This document shows, piece by piece, positions 9,712 to 17,980 of a stretch of DNA of 64,000 nt. Each line of letters begins with the position of its first letter. Within the stretch, counting starts at the first letter, position 1. Both the position numbers and the translations under genes were made by a program. Under the pieces are notes generated by a model. The model saw only the letters and a program-made list of their open reading frames with translations, did no database searches and was not told where the DNA came from. Source of the stretch: Nonlabens tegetincola (GTDB lineage Bacteria > Bacteroidota > Bacteroidia > Flavobacteriales > Flavobacteriaceae); NCBI RefSeq assembly GCF_002954355.1, contig NZ_MQVV01000017.1:248001-312000 (forward strand), read 5' to 3'.

Positions 9712-10630
9712 AAGTAATTTCTTCTCTTCTTTTTCTTTTCAACATTTGATTGTAACCAGCGATCGCCTGTAATCCTCCTGTATGAATTGCTAAAATACGA
9801 GAATCTTTAGGAAAAACACCTTTTAAAATAAGGTCTTCTAGATGGAACATCATTTTTGAAGTGTATATGGGATCAAGTGGTACTCCGCTTTCGCGAAAGC
9901 GTGAATTCATATATTTAATTAGTTCATTATCAGACCTTGCGTATCCTCCAAATCTATCCTCAGAAAACACTTGAAAATTAGAACGAAGAGTAAGCTTGTT
10001 TATTTCCTCCTTTAAAAAACCTCCCTTTAAGGCAGAAAACACTAAAACCTTTTGGTTAGGTGCGCTGCTTTCAATAATACCTGCTGCCGTTCCACCTGTT
10101 CCGCCAGCCACGGCAATAAAATCATAATGAGATTTATCTTGGTCGGTTAATATTTCTTTGGTTCCTTGAATTGCCAGTTGGTTAGTTCCACCTTCTGGGA
10201 TAATCATAAGTTTACCGTGTTCCTTAAAAAGCTCTCGATAGTATTGATCATCCTTTTGCTTGTAAGATTCTCTAGTTACAAAGTGAAATTTCATTCCATT
10301 GTTGTGAGCCGTGAGTAAGGTATTATTACTTGCTAAGGTTTTTTTTAGATTTAAACCCAATTCCTCTCCTCTTATAATCCCGATACTAGATAAACCAGCA
10401 ATTTTTGCAGCGGCGCTTGTGGCTGCTATATGATTTGAAAAAGCTCCTCCATATGTAACTAGGGTATTGATGGATTCTTCTTGTGCATGTAATATGTTAT
10501 ATTTTAATTTCCTAAGCTTATTACCAGATACTTCAGGATGCAATAAGTCTTCTCGCTTAATATCTATTAAAACGTTATTAAGTGTTTTAAAAAACTGATT
10601 TTCAGACTGTATTACTCCATAATCTTGCAT
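9695..10630 (-). CDS. PLP-dependent ACC deaminase / D-cysteine desulfhydrase family
   Basis: 311 residues of the tryptophan synthase beta-like PLP fold. HPEVSGNKLRKLKYN holds the Schiff-base Lys, and VAGGTGGTAAGI is the phosphate-binding loop. Substrate (D-cysteine, ACC or another amino acid) is not decidable. The ATG lies 4 bp after a TACCTTTG -7 element, so this three-gene unit (with the glucosaminidase and hemL) may have a leaderless start. A palindrome copy encodes RFRES in SRFRESGVPL. Confidence 0.88.
   Translation of the reverse strand: MQDYGVIQSENQFFKTLNNVLIDIKREDLLHPEVSGNKLRKLKYNILHAQEESINTLVTYGGAFSNHIAATSAAAKIAGLSSIGIIRGEELGLNLKKTLASNNTLLTAHNNGMKFHFVTRESYKQKDDQYYRELFKEHGKLMIIPEGGTNQLAIQGTKEILTDQDKSHYDFIAVAGGTGGTAAGIIESSAPNQKVLVFSALKGGFLKEEINKLTLRSNFQVFSEDRFGGYARSDNELIKYMNSRFRESGVPLDPIYTSKMMFHLEDLILKGVFPKDSRILAIHTGGLQAIAGYNQMLKRKRREEITYEFEI
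9886..9901. repeat. 16-bp palindrome, copy 3
   Basis: Perfect copy inside the PLP deaminase gene, read as RFRES. Confidence 0.95.
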
Positions 10631-10634
10631 AGGA

Positions 10635-10642
10635 CAAAGGTA
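10635..10642 (-). promoter_or_regulatory. -7 element TACCTTTG for the deaminase-hemL operon
   Basis: Exact TAnnTTTG match on the minus strand, ending 4 bp before the ATG at 10630, the same spacing as for lipB. Confidence 0.5.
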
Positions 10643-10647
10643 GCAAG

Positions 10648-10962
10648 CTAATAATGTAAAAAAGCATAGGGTTTTCGCTTTTTTAAGTATTGTAGCTCCG
10701 TTTCCATATAATAAGCTTCTTTTTCAAATCTTATTGATCTATAGGCTAGATCATGTGATTTACTAACTCTTAATATTAGATATTCCAACAGATACCATAA
10801 ATAGAAAAAGACGATTAAAAGTTCCAGCTGTTGCCTGGCGTGAATTCTTTCATGATTCATAAAAACCGGATCATTTTTAAGCGATTTGGATTTGACTAAT
10901 AAAAATGGATATAGCGTTATACCGTTATAATTTTTAAGAAATGAAATTTCGATCACTATCAT
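10648..10962 (-). CDS. Small membrane protein with HExxH motif
   Basis: 104 residues. The sequence FMNHERIHARQQLE holds an HExxH zinc motif (HERIH), followed by a hydrophobic helix (LLIVFFYLWYLLEYLIL) and a later FEKEAYYME that could give the third ligand. This resembles the core of M56 (BlaR1-like) membrane metallopeptidases, much shortened. I infer a putative metallopeptidase; activity is unproven. Confidence 0.7.
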   Translation of the reverse strand: MIVIEISFLKNYNGITLYPFLLVKSKSLKNDPVFMNHERIHARQQLELLIVFFYLWYLLEYLILRVSKSHDLAYRSIRFEKEAYYMETELQYLKKRKPYAFLHY

Positions 10963-11004
10963 AGTGATAAAGGTAGTATTTATTAAGTCAAAAGCCTATT
11001 ATCC

Positions 11005-11024
11005 TTACGGTCATACCACCGTAA
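11005..11024. promoter_or_regulatory. Inverted repeat upstream of the DUF5522-hutU unit
   Basis: TTACGG-N8-CCGTAA, 18 bp before the ATG at 11042. It could be an operator for the histidine-degradation unit; no regulator is in the window. Confidence 0.3.
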
Positions 11025-11041
11025 AATAGTATTTTTAAGCC

Positions 11042-11203
11042 ATGAAAAAACATATTCCCCTTGAGGAAGGAGATTACTACTTAACACCAGAAGGGTATCG
11101 TTGTTTCACTGAACAATACCATTTAAAAAGAGGTTATTGTTGTGAAAGTGGATGCAGACACTGCCCATACGGTTACAATAAAAAAACAAACAGCCAGAAA
11201 TAA
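11042..11203 (+). CDS. DUF5522-type Cys-rich micro-protein
   Basis: 53 residues. It contains EGYRCFTEQYHLKRG followed by YCCESGCRHCPYGY, the CCxSGCRHCPY signature of the DUF5522 family, likely a small metal-binding motif. The TAA (11201-11203) overlaps the hutU ATG in TAATG, so translation is probably coupled. Function unknown; the tight link suggests a shared expression programme with hutU. Confidence 0.82.
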   Translation: MKKHIPLEEGDYYLTPEGYRCFTEQYHLKRGYCCESGCRHCPYGYNKKTNSQK

Positions 11204-13227
11204 TGAACAACACTATTAATAACAACAGTCAGTTTGATTTAGACATATTTCAACAGAGTATAAAACAGGGTATTCCTGAATCTTTACCAGACCCATATGT
11301 CTATGACAACTCAGTAAACCATGCTCCTAAAAGAAAAAAAATTCTCAATAAAGAAGAAGAACAACTTGCATTGCGCAACGCACTCCGATATTTTAAACCT
11401 GAATTTCACTCCATTTTATTACCAGAGTTTAAACAGGAATTAGACGAGTATGGACGTATTTATATGTATCGTTTCATGCCTAAGGAAGAAATAAAAGCTA
11501 GATCTATCGACGATTATCCAGCTCGTTCTAAACAGGCTGCAGGAATAATGCTCATGATTCAAAATAACCTTGATCACGCGGTTGCACAGCATCCTCATGA
11601 ACTTATCACTTACGGTGGTAATGGTGCTGTTTTTCAAAACTGGGCTCAATATTTACTCACTATGCAATATTTGAGCGAAATGACCGATGAACAAACTTTA
11701 GTCATGTACAGCGGTCACCCAATGGGGTTATTCCCTTCACATAAAAAGGCTCCTCGCTGTGTTGTTACAAATGGAATGATGATACCTAATTATTCTAAAC
11801 CTGATGATTGGGAAAAATTTAATGCACTAGGTGTCTCCCAATACGGTCAAATGACAGCAGGATCCTACATGTATATAGGTCCTCAAGGAATCGTTCATGG
11901 TACCACAATAACTGTATTAAACGCCTTTAGAAAAATTGGAAAATCTCCATTAGGTAATGTATTTGTTACTTCTGGATTAGGAGGTATGAGTGGAGCACAA
12001 CCAAAAGCTGGAAATATTGCAGGTTGTATCACCGTTTGTGCCGAAATGAATCCAAAGGCGGTACAAACTCGACATTCACAAGGATGGGTGGATATTGTAA
12101 TTGACAACACACATGAGTTAGTAGAACGAGTAAAAGTTGCCCAACAACACAAGGAACCTTTATCAATTGCTTATCTAGGAAACGTCGTTCATGTATGGGA
12201 ATCCTTCCATGAAGCAGGAATAGAAATTGCGATAGGTAGCGATCAAACTAGCTTACACAACCCATGGGCTGGCGGTTACTACCCGGTAGATCTATCTTTT
12301 GAACAGGCAAATAAAATGATGAGTGAACAACCTGAAGAATTTAAAAGTCAGGTTCAAAATTCTTTAAGAAGACACGTTGCTGCTGTGAATAAACATACTG
12401 ATCAAGGAACCTATTTCTTTGATTATGGTAATGCCTTTTTATTAGAGTCCAGTCGTGCAGGAGCTAACATCAAAGGAGAAACTACAGAATTCAAATACCC
12501 ATCATACGTACAAGATATAATGGGACCTATGTGTTTTGACTTCGGGTTTGGCCCATTTAGATGGGTTTGTGCTAGTAATGATCCTACAGATCTTAAAAAA
12601 ACAGATGAAATTGCTACTCAAGTTTTAGAAAAACTAGCAGCAAACTCTCCACAAGAGATTAAACAACAAATGCAAGACAATATCCAATGGATTAAGGGCG
12701 CACAACAAAATCAACTTGTAGTAGGGTCACAAGCACGTATTTTATATGCAGATGCTTTAGGAAGAATAGAAATAGCCAAAGCTTTTAATCAAGCCATAGC
12801 GCAAGAAGAAATAGGCCCTGTAATTTTAGGCCGAGATCATCATGATGTATCAGGAACAGATTCACCGTACCGTGAAACATCAAACATTTATGACGGTTCT
12901 AGATTTACAGCAGACATGGCTATACATAATGTAATAGGCGATAGCTTCAGAGGTGCTACATGGGTTTCCATTCATAATGGCGGTGGTGTAGGCTGGGGCG
13001 AAGTAGTTAATGGTGGATTCGGCATGGTTATTGATGGTAGTAAAGAGGCTCAAAATAATTTGGAGAGCATGCTTTTCTGGGACGTTAATAATGGAATAGC
13101 AAGAAGAAACTGGGCTCGTAATGAAAATGCAACATTTGCGATTAAACGAGCAATGGAACTTAATCCAGATTTGAAAGTCACGTTACCAAATAAAGTAGAC
13201 AGTAACTTAATTAAAAATATTAATTAG
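11203..13227 (+). CDS. hutU: Urocanate hydratase
   Basis: 674 residues; converts urocanate to 4-imidazolone-5-propionate in histidine breakdown, using tightly bound NAD. Clear urocanase blocks are TYGGNGAVFQNWAQY, GLGGMSGAQPKAGNIAG, GRDHHDVSGTDSPYRET and NGGGVGWGEVVNGGFGMVID. It is longer than the ~555-residue canonical enzyme, with about 70 extra N-terminal residues and internal additions as in other Bacteroidetes. No other hut genes lie in this window. Confidence 0.95.
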   Translation: MNNTINNNSQFDLDIFQQSIKQGIPESLPDPYVYDNSVNHAPKRKKILNKEEEQLALRNALRYFKPEFHSILLPEFKQELDEYGRIYMYRFMPKEEIKARSIDDYPARSKQAAGIMLMIQNNLDHAVAQHPHELITYGGNGAVFQNWAQYLLTMQYLSEMTDEQTLVMYSGHPMGLFPSHKKAPRCVVTNGMMIPNYSKPDDWEKFNALGVSQYGQMTAGSYMYIGPQGIVHGTTITVLNAFRKIGKSPLGNVFVTSGLGGMSGAQPKAGNIAGCITVCAEMNPKAVQTRHSQGWVDIVIDNTHELVERVKVAQQHKEPLSIAYLGNVVHVWESFHEAGIEIAIGSDQTSLHNPWAGGYYPVDLSFEQANKMMSEQPEEFKSQVQNSLRRHVAAVNKHTDQGTYFFDYGNAFLLESSRAGANIKGETTEFKYPSYVQDIMGPMCFDFGFGPFRWVCASNDPTDLKKTDEIATQVLEKLAANSPQEIKQQMQDNIQWIKGAQQNQLVVGSQARILYADALGRIEIAKAFNQAIAQEEIGPVILGRDHHDVSGTDSPYRETSNIYDGSRFTADMAIHNVIGDSFRGATWVSIHNGGGVGWGEVVNGGFGMVIDGSKEAQNNLESMLFWDVNNGIARRNWARNENATFAIKRAMELNPDLKVTLPNKVDSNLIKNIN

Positions 13228-13247
13228 CAAATCGTGAAAGTTGTTAT

Positions 13248-13263
13248 CGCTTTCGCGTAAGCG
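13248..13263. repeat. 16-bp palindrome, variant copy
   Basis: CGCTTTCGCGTAAGCG: one mismatch (T for A in the right arm). Intergenic, between hutU and the DUF4136 gene. Confidence 0.85.
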
Positions 13264-13278
13264 CAAAATCCAATAGCT

Positions 13279-13812
13279 ATGAAACGATTTTTTACCCTTT
13301 TATTAATAACAATAGTAGCTGCTAGTTGTCAGACAGTACGAGTAACTCAAGATTATGATGTAAATGCAGATTTTAATAAGTATCAAACGTACGCCTACTA
13401 CAAACAAGGTATTGACGAAGCCGATGTAAGCGAACTTGATAAAAAACGTATTCTTAGAGCTATTGATGCGAATATGCAAGCAAAAGGATTTACCAAATCT
13501 CAAAATCCTGATTTTATGATTAATATCTTCACTGATGCCAAGGAGCGTGTTGATGTGTATAACAACTGGGGTTGGAATGTCGGCTGGGGCTGGGGCTGGG
13601 GCGGCTTTTGGGGTGGCCCATGGAGCAATAGTGTAAATCGAGTTACCGAAGGCGTTCTTTATATAGATTTTATAGACACCAATAAAAAAGAGCTTATTTG
13701 GCAAGGTATAGGAACAGCGCCGTTAAAGACCACACCACAAGACAAAATAGAACGAACCAATGAAATGGTTAAAGAAATATTAGAGCAATTTCCACCAGAG
13801 CCAGCTAGATAA
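13279..13812 (+). CDS. DUF4136 lipoprotein
   Basis: 177 residues with a lipobox (IVAASCQ). DUF4136 features are visible: DFNKYQTYAYY near the N-terminus, KRILRAIDANMQAKGF, and a C-terminal LYIDFIDTNKKELIWQGIG. A Gly/Trp stretch (alternating GW, about residues 97-113) comes from short tandem repeats near 13565-13605. Probably a periplasm-facing outer-membrane lipoprotein. Function unknown. Confidence 0.85.
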   Translation: MKRFFTLLLITIVAASCQTVRVTQDYDVNADFNKYQTYAYYKQGIDEADVSELDKKRILRAIDANMQAKGFTKSQNPDFMINIFTDAKERVDVYNNWGWNVGWGWGWGGFWGGPWSNSVNRVTEGVLYIDFIDTNKKELIWQGIGTAPLKTTPQDKIERTNEMVKEILEQFPPEPAR

Positions 13813-14003
13813 CTTTTTTGGAATTAGTATTAAATAGGCTTCATTATCAAGGAATCACATCAAATAATCGTAAGTGTATTGAGAAAACCTCATCTATACA
13901 TCTGATTTTTATACCCTTTAACTGAAATTAACAATAATACGTTGATAAATACGTGATTATGACATTTAAGTTTTTGATTTGTATAATCTAAAATGATAAT
14001 GTT

Positions 14004-15407
14004 TTGAAATTAATTTCAGTTATTTTCCTTTTTTCTTTTGCCACGAGCTTAGCTCAGGTTGGTATAAACACCACTTCTCCTGCCGATGGTACTGCATTGG
14101 ATATCTCATCATCTGATAAAGGAATATTAATTCCTAAAGTATCACTTAACTCAACTAATAGCTTAAGTGGAATAAATTTAGTAGGTAGCACACTTGAAGA
14201 AGGTGTTTTAGTTTATAATACAGCAACCACTTCCGGGACAAATGCCGTTTCACCCGGTTTTTATTATTGGAATGGTTCCAATAGCTGGATTTTATTAACC
14301 AATTTAAAAGATTGGTCGGTAGAAGGTAATAATGCCATTTCAACGGACAGGTTTGGTACAAATAATAACATCCCTGTTATCATTAAAACGAATAATAATG
14401 ATAGATTTCAAATAACTACATCTGGTAGACTTTTGAGTTATTCTAATGGAACCGAATCGTTACCATCCTATTCATTTGCGAATAAAACTAATTCAGGAAT
14501 GTATTTGAACGGATCCGATGAAGGCTTAATGTTTACAAGTGACGGGTATGACTTTTTGAAATTACAAAATTTTGGCACCTCTAGACAGATAACACTTAAT
14601 CCTGATGGAGATGGTGATATGAGTCTGCAAATTCGAGGAGATTCAAATGTAATTCTTAGTGCAAACTCAAGTAGACATAATCTAGACGTAGGCTCTAATG
14701 CTAACCCAGAATACGCTTCGCTTGCCTTAAGTCAGAGTAATCGTGGACTTCTACTAAATAGAGTTAGTTTAACAGCTGCAAATAGTTTCAGTCCATTACC
14801 ATCAAATCCAGCTTCAGGTACAATGGTTTACAATAGAAGTGAAAATTTAACTCCATCAGGATATCTTAACGATGTTCGCCAAGGTGTGTATGTATGGAAT
14901 GGTAGTAGATGGATACCACAATTTGCAGAAACACGCTCAGCAAGGTTTGGTAATGCAGCAAATAGAACTCAAAATTTAAACGATTTCACTTCAAACGAAT
15001 TAGAACTGTTTTCCTTTGCGGAATGGAATGATGATTATAGTTTATTTAACGTAAGCTACGGATCAGGCACAACAAGATTGACAATAGGAGAAGATGGAAG
15101 GTTTGAAATAAAGGTAAATATGTCAATAATTGTCGATTCAGGATCTACTAACGTTGACATTCAATTAGATGCTGAATTAAGGGTAGATCGAGGAGGAACC
15201 ACAATATATCCAGGAACAACAACATCTAACAACTACATGAGAAATAGAAATGGTGTAACAACTTCTAGTATCAACATAAATGAACTTGTTGAATTAGAAG
15301 CAGGTGATCAAGTCTATATTCATGTAGAACAAACAGGGAACACGGGAACAGTTACCATGAGACCCGAGGCAGGAAGTAATTTTTTTACTATTAAAAAAAT
15401 CAAATAA
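14004..15407 (+). CDS. Surface protein of the 'VGINTTSP' family
   Basis: 467 residues, starting at TTG 14004; no in-frame ATG precedes the signal peptide (MKLISVIFLFSFATSLAQ). The mature N-terminus VGINTTSPADGTALDISS and the phrase GFYYWNGSNSWILL are typical of a large Bacteroidetes family of exported proteins that often begin like tail-fibre-type domains. The C-terminal ~140 residues look all-beta (TNF/C1q-like, inferred) and end FFTIKKIK. Two shorter paralogs lie at 47825 and 48643, both ending in an F-I-I-E/F-I-E type strand. Function unknown. Confidence 0.75.
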   Translation: MKLISVIFLFSFATSLAQVGINTTSPADGTALDISSSDKGILIPKVSLNSTNSLSGINLVGSTLEEGVLVYNTATTSGTNAVSPGFYYWNGSNSWILLTNLKDWSVEGNNAISTDRFGTNNNIPVIIKTNNNDRFQITTSGRLLSYSNGTESLPSYSFANKTNSGMYLNGSDEGLMFTSDGYDFLKLQNFGTSRQITLNPDGDGDMSLQIRGDSNVILSANSSRHNLDVGSNANPEYASLALSQSNRGLLLNRVSLTAANSFSPLPSNPASGTMVYNRSENLTPSGYLNDVRQGVYVWNGSRWIPQFAETRSARFGNAANRTQNLNDFTSNELELFSFAEWNDDYSLFNVSYGSGTTRLTIGEDGRFEIKVNMSIIVDSGSTNVDIQLDAELRVDRGGTTIYPGTTTSNNYMRNRNGVTTSSININELVELEAGDQVYIHVEQTGNTGTVTMRPEAGSNFFTIKKIK

Positions 15408-15418
15408 AACCTCTAAGG

Positions 15419-15841
15419 TTACTCAATATCGGTACCGTTTACTATTACTTTATAGTTAATCGCAACTACAGCATCAAAAGTTTTAGAAACACTACAGTAT
15501 TTCTCAAAACTTAAAGCCGCTGCACGAGCAGCCTTTTTATCGTCTATATCTCCTTCCAGATGAATAGCACAAGTGATTGACTTAAATGGTTTTGCATGAT
15601 CCAATTCAAATCGATCTCCTTGCACTTCAACTTTGTAACTAGTGATAGATTGACGTTGCTTTTTTAGAATATCAATAATATCAATTGCGCTACAGCCACC
15701 TACTCCCATTAAAACAAGTTCCATTGGACTTACTCCTTGTACAGGAGTTGCGCCACTATGATCGATCATTACTGTATTTCCTGAGGAGCCTATTGCTTCC
15801 ATCAAAAAATCATCATTCTTACGTTCAATTTGAATTTTCAT
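15419..15841 (-). CDS. OsmC family protein
   Basis: 140 residues matching OsmC/Ohr-fold proteins: GVSPMELVLMGVGGCSAID with the conserved Cys, and a C-terminal AALSFEKYCSVSKTFD with the second Cys. These are thiol peroxidases of organic hydroperoxides. The gene starts 3 bp after the fused E1 gene, as the last of a three-gene operon, so it may protect or repair products of 2-oxoacid oxidation (inference). Confidence 0.9.
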   Translation of the reverse strand: MKIQIERKNDDFLMEAIGSSGNTVMIDHSGATPVQGVSPMELVLMGVGGCSAIDIIDILKKQRQSITSYKVEVQGDRFELDHAKPFKSITCAIHLEGDIDDKKAARAAALSFEKYCSVSKTFDAVVAINYKVIVNGTDIE

Positions 15842-15844
15842 TAC

Positions 15845-17923
15845 TTAATAATTCAATACCTTTTCAATCTTATTCTTTACCTTTTCAGTATTAGGAATCA
15901 TGGTTTGCTCTAGCGTACTATTTAAAGGAATCGCAGGCATATTCTCACTTCCTATAAGCATTACTGGTGCGTCTAACTCTTTAAAACATTCTTCTTGAAT
16001 ACGACCTTGCAATCCTCGCGAAAACCCATTATCACTAGGTTCTTCGGTTACAATTAAACATTTACCGCATTTCTTTACACTGGTAAATACAGTCTGATAG
16101 TCCAACGGATGTAGAGTACGCAGATCGACTACCTCTACTCTATCCTGAACTCCTAATTCTTGAGTAGCATTCATAGCCCAGTGAACACCCATTCCATAGG
16201 TAATTATCGACAAGGTTTCCTCTTCCTCTTGTTTCCAAATTTCTTGTAAAACCCATGCTTTACCAAATGGCAGGACGTAATCCTCGCTAGGCTCTATGCT
16301 AGTTGCTCCTTTTGTCCCGGGCACTTTGGACCAATACAAACCTTTGTGTTCAAAAATCACCACAGGATTAGGATCGTAATAAGCTGCTTTCATCAGTCCT
16401 TTTAAATCGGCACCATTAGAAGGATATGCTATTTTAAGACCTCGTATATTGGTTATAACACTTTCTACAGATGATGAGTGATAAGGACCACCACTACCAT
16501 AGGCACCTATAGGCACTCTTAAAATCATTGATACTGGCCATTTACCATTACTCAAGTAACATGATCTTGAAACCTCGGTAAATAATTGATTCAAACCTGG
16601 CCATATATAATCTGCAAACTGAACTTCAACTATTGGTTTCAATCCTACCGCACTCATTCCTACTGTACTACCTACTATGAAGGCTTCTTGAATAGGAGTG
16701 TTAAAAACTCGATTATCACCAAACTTTTGAGCTAGTGTAGCTGCTTCTCTAAAAACACCACCTAATCTTCCTCCTACATCTTGCCCATAAAGTAAGCATT
16801 CAGGATGCTTGCGCATCAATTCTTCAATAGCAAACAAGGCACAGTCCACCATGACTACTTTCTCTGCGTCCTTTGGCGATCGTTCTCCTTTTTCCTCAGT
16901 AATCGGTGTAGGTGCAAAATCATGCCTAAACAAATCTGCTGGTTCTGGGTCTGGTTGTTCTATTGCACTTTTGAGAGATTGCTCTACTTCTGCTTTCGCG
17001 AAAGCGTCCATCTCATCCAGTTCCAGCTCGCTAAATCCATATTTACCCATGAGCTCACGCATGCGTGGATAAGGGTCACGACTACGTGCCTCTTCAAGAT
17101 CATCTCTATAAAACTCCATGCGAACACCGCTTGTATGATGATTAAGCAAAGGCACCTTGGCATGAACTACAAATGGTCTGCGTTCTGTCCTAATAGTTTC
17201 AATAACTTTTTCAAGGGTTTTATATGATTCCTCAAAGTCTGTCCCATCAATACTTACCGACTCTAAGCCATGAAACCCTGATGCATATTGAGCAGCATTT
17301 TGTGCGCGTGTTTCTGCTTCATTAGCACTTATATCCCAGCCATTATCTTGTACTAGATATAGAATAGGTAATTGTTTAAGGGCTGCCATTTGCCAGGCTT
17401 CCGCTATTTCACCTTCGGTTACACTGGCATCACCTAGTGAACAAACGACGATAGGCATGTCAACATCGTCATCTTGCTTCAATTCTTCAAGACTTTCCTT
17501 GTACCACATTCCCATTGCTACACCTGTTGCAGGAATTGCTTGCATTCCTGTTGCGCTACTTTGATGAGGAATTTTAGGCTTATCCTCGTCATTCAATGAT
17601 GGGTGTGAGTAATAGGTACGACCACCACTGAAGGGATCATCTTTTTTAGCTAATAACTGTAGCATTAAATCATAAGGCTTCATACCTATTGCGAGCAGCA
17701 TGGCATCGTCGCGATAGTAGGGAAATGCAAAATCTTGAGGTAGCAATTGCATTCCGATTGCAGTTTGTATCACCTCATGACCACGGCTAGTGGCATGTAC
17801 ATATTTTGAAACCAGCTTAAAATTGTCTTCGTAATGCTCTGCCATTGCTTTGGCAGTAACTAGATTACGATAGGCCTTTTTAAGGTTTTCCTTAAATTGA
17901 GTATCATTTATAAAATTACTCAT
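15845..17923 (-). CDS. 2-oxoacid dehydrogenase E1, fused alpha-beta
   Basis: ATG 17923 (MSNFINDTQFKENL) is preferred; an in-frame extension to 17950 lacks family support. At 692 residues it fuses the TPP-binding alpha part (CSLGDASVTEGEIAEAWQMA and later DNGWDIS) with the beta part (LLYGQDVGGRLGGVFREA, IQEAFIVGSTVGMSAVGL, RVPIGAYGSGGPYHSSS). It decarboxylates a 2-oxoacid and passes the acyl group to lipoyl-E2. Branched-chain 2-oxoacids are the likeliest substrate given the methylcrotonyl-type carboxylase nearby (inference). A palindrome copy gives DAFAKAEVEQ at the alpha-beta linker. Confidence 0.9.
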   Translation of the reverse strand: MSNFINDTQFKENLKKAYRNLVTAKAMAEHYEDNFKLVSKYVHATSRGHEVIQTAIGMQLLPQDFAFPYYRDDAMLLAIGMKPYDLMLQLLAKKDDPFSGGRTYYSHPSLNDEDKPKIPHQSSATGMQAIPATGVAMGMWYKESLEELKQDDDVDMPIVVCSLGDASVTEGEIAEAWQMAALKQLPILYLVQDNGWDISANEAETRAQNAAQYASGFHGLESVSIDGTDFEESYKTLEKVIETIRTERRPFVVHAKVPLLNHHTSGVRMEFYRDDLEEARSRDPYPRMRELMGKYGFSELELDEMDAFAKAEVEQSLKSAIEQPDPEPADLFRHDFAPTPITEEKGERSPKDAEKVVMVDCALFAIEELMRKHPECLLYGQDVGGRLGGVFREAATLAQKFGDNRVFNTPIQEAFIVGSTVGMSAVGLKPIVEVQFADYIWPGLNQLFTEVSRSCYLSNGKWPVSMILRVPIGAYGSGGPYHSSSVESVITNIRGLKIAYPSNGADLKGLMKAAYYDPNPVVIFEHKGLYWSKVPGTKGATSIEPSEDYVLPFGKAWVLQEIWKQEEEETLSIITYGMGVHWAMNATQELGVQDRVEVVDLRTLHPLDYQTVFTSVKKCGKCLIVTEEPSDNGFSRGLQGRIQEECFKELDAPVMLIGSENMPAIPLNSTLEQTMIPNTEKVKNKIEKVLNY
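16991..17006. repeat. 16-bp palindrome, variant copy
   Basis: TGCTTTCGCGAAAGCG: only the first base differs. Inside the fused E1 gene near the alpha/beta junction, read as AFAKA. Confidence 0.9.
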
Positions 17924-17980
17924 ATTAAATGTTTTACTTGTCCACATCACATTAATGATGTAGACAGTGATTTTATAGTG

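Noticed and set aside
13565-13605. Tandem GGCTGGGGC repeats as a CRISPR or VNTR
   Set aside because: They lie in frame in the DUF4136 gene as a short Gly/Trp stretch and are too few and too short for an array.
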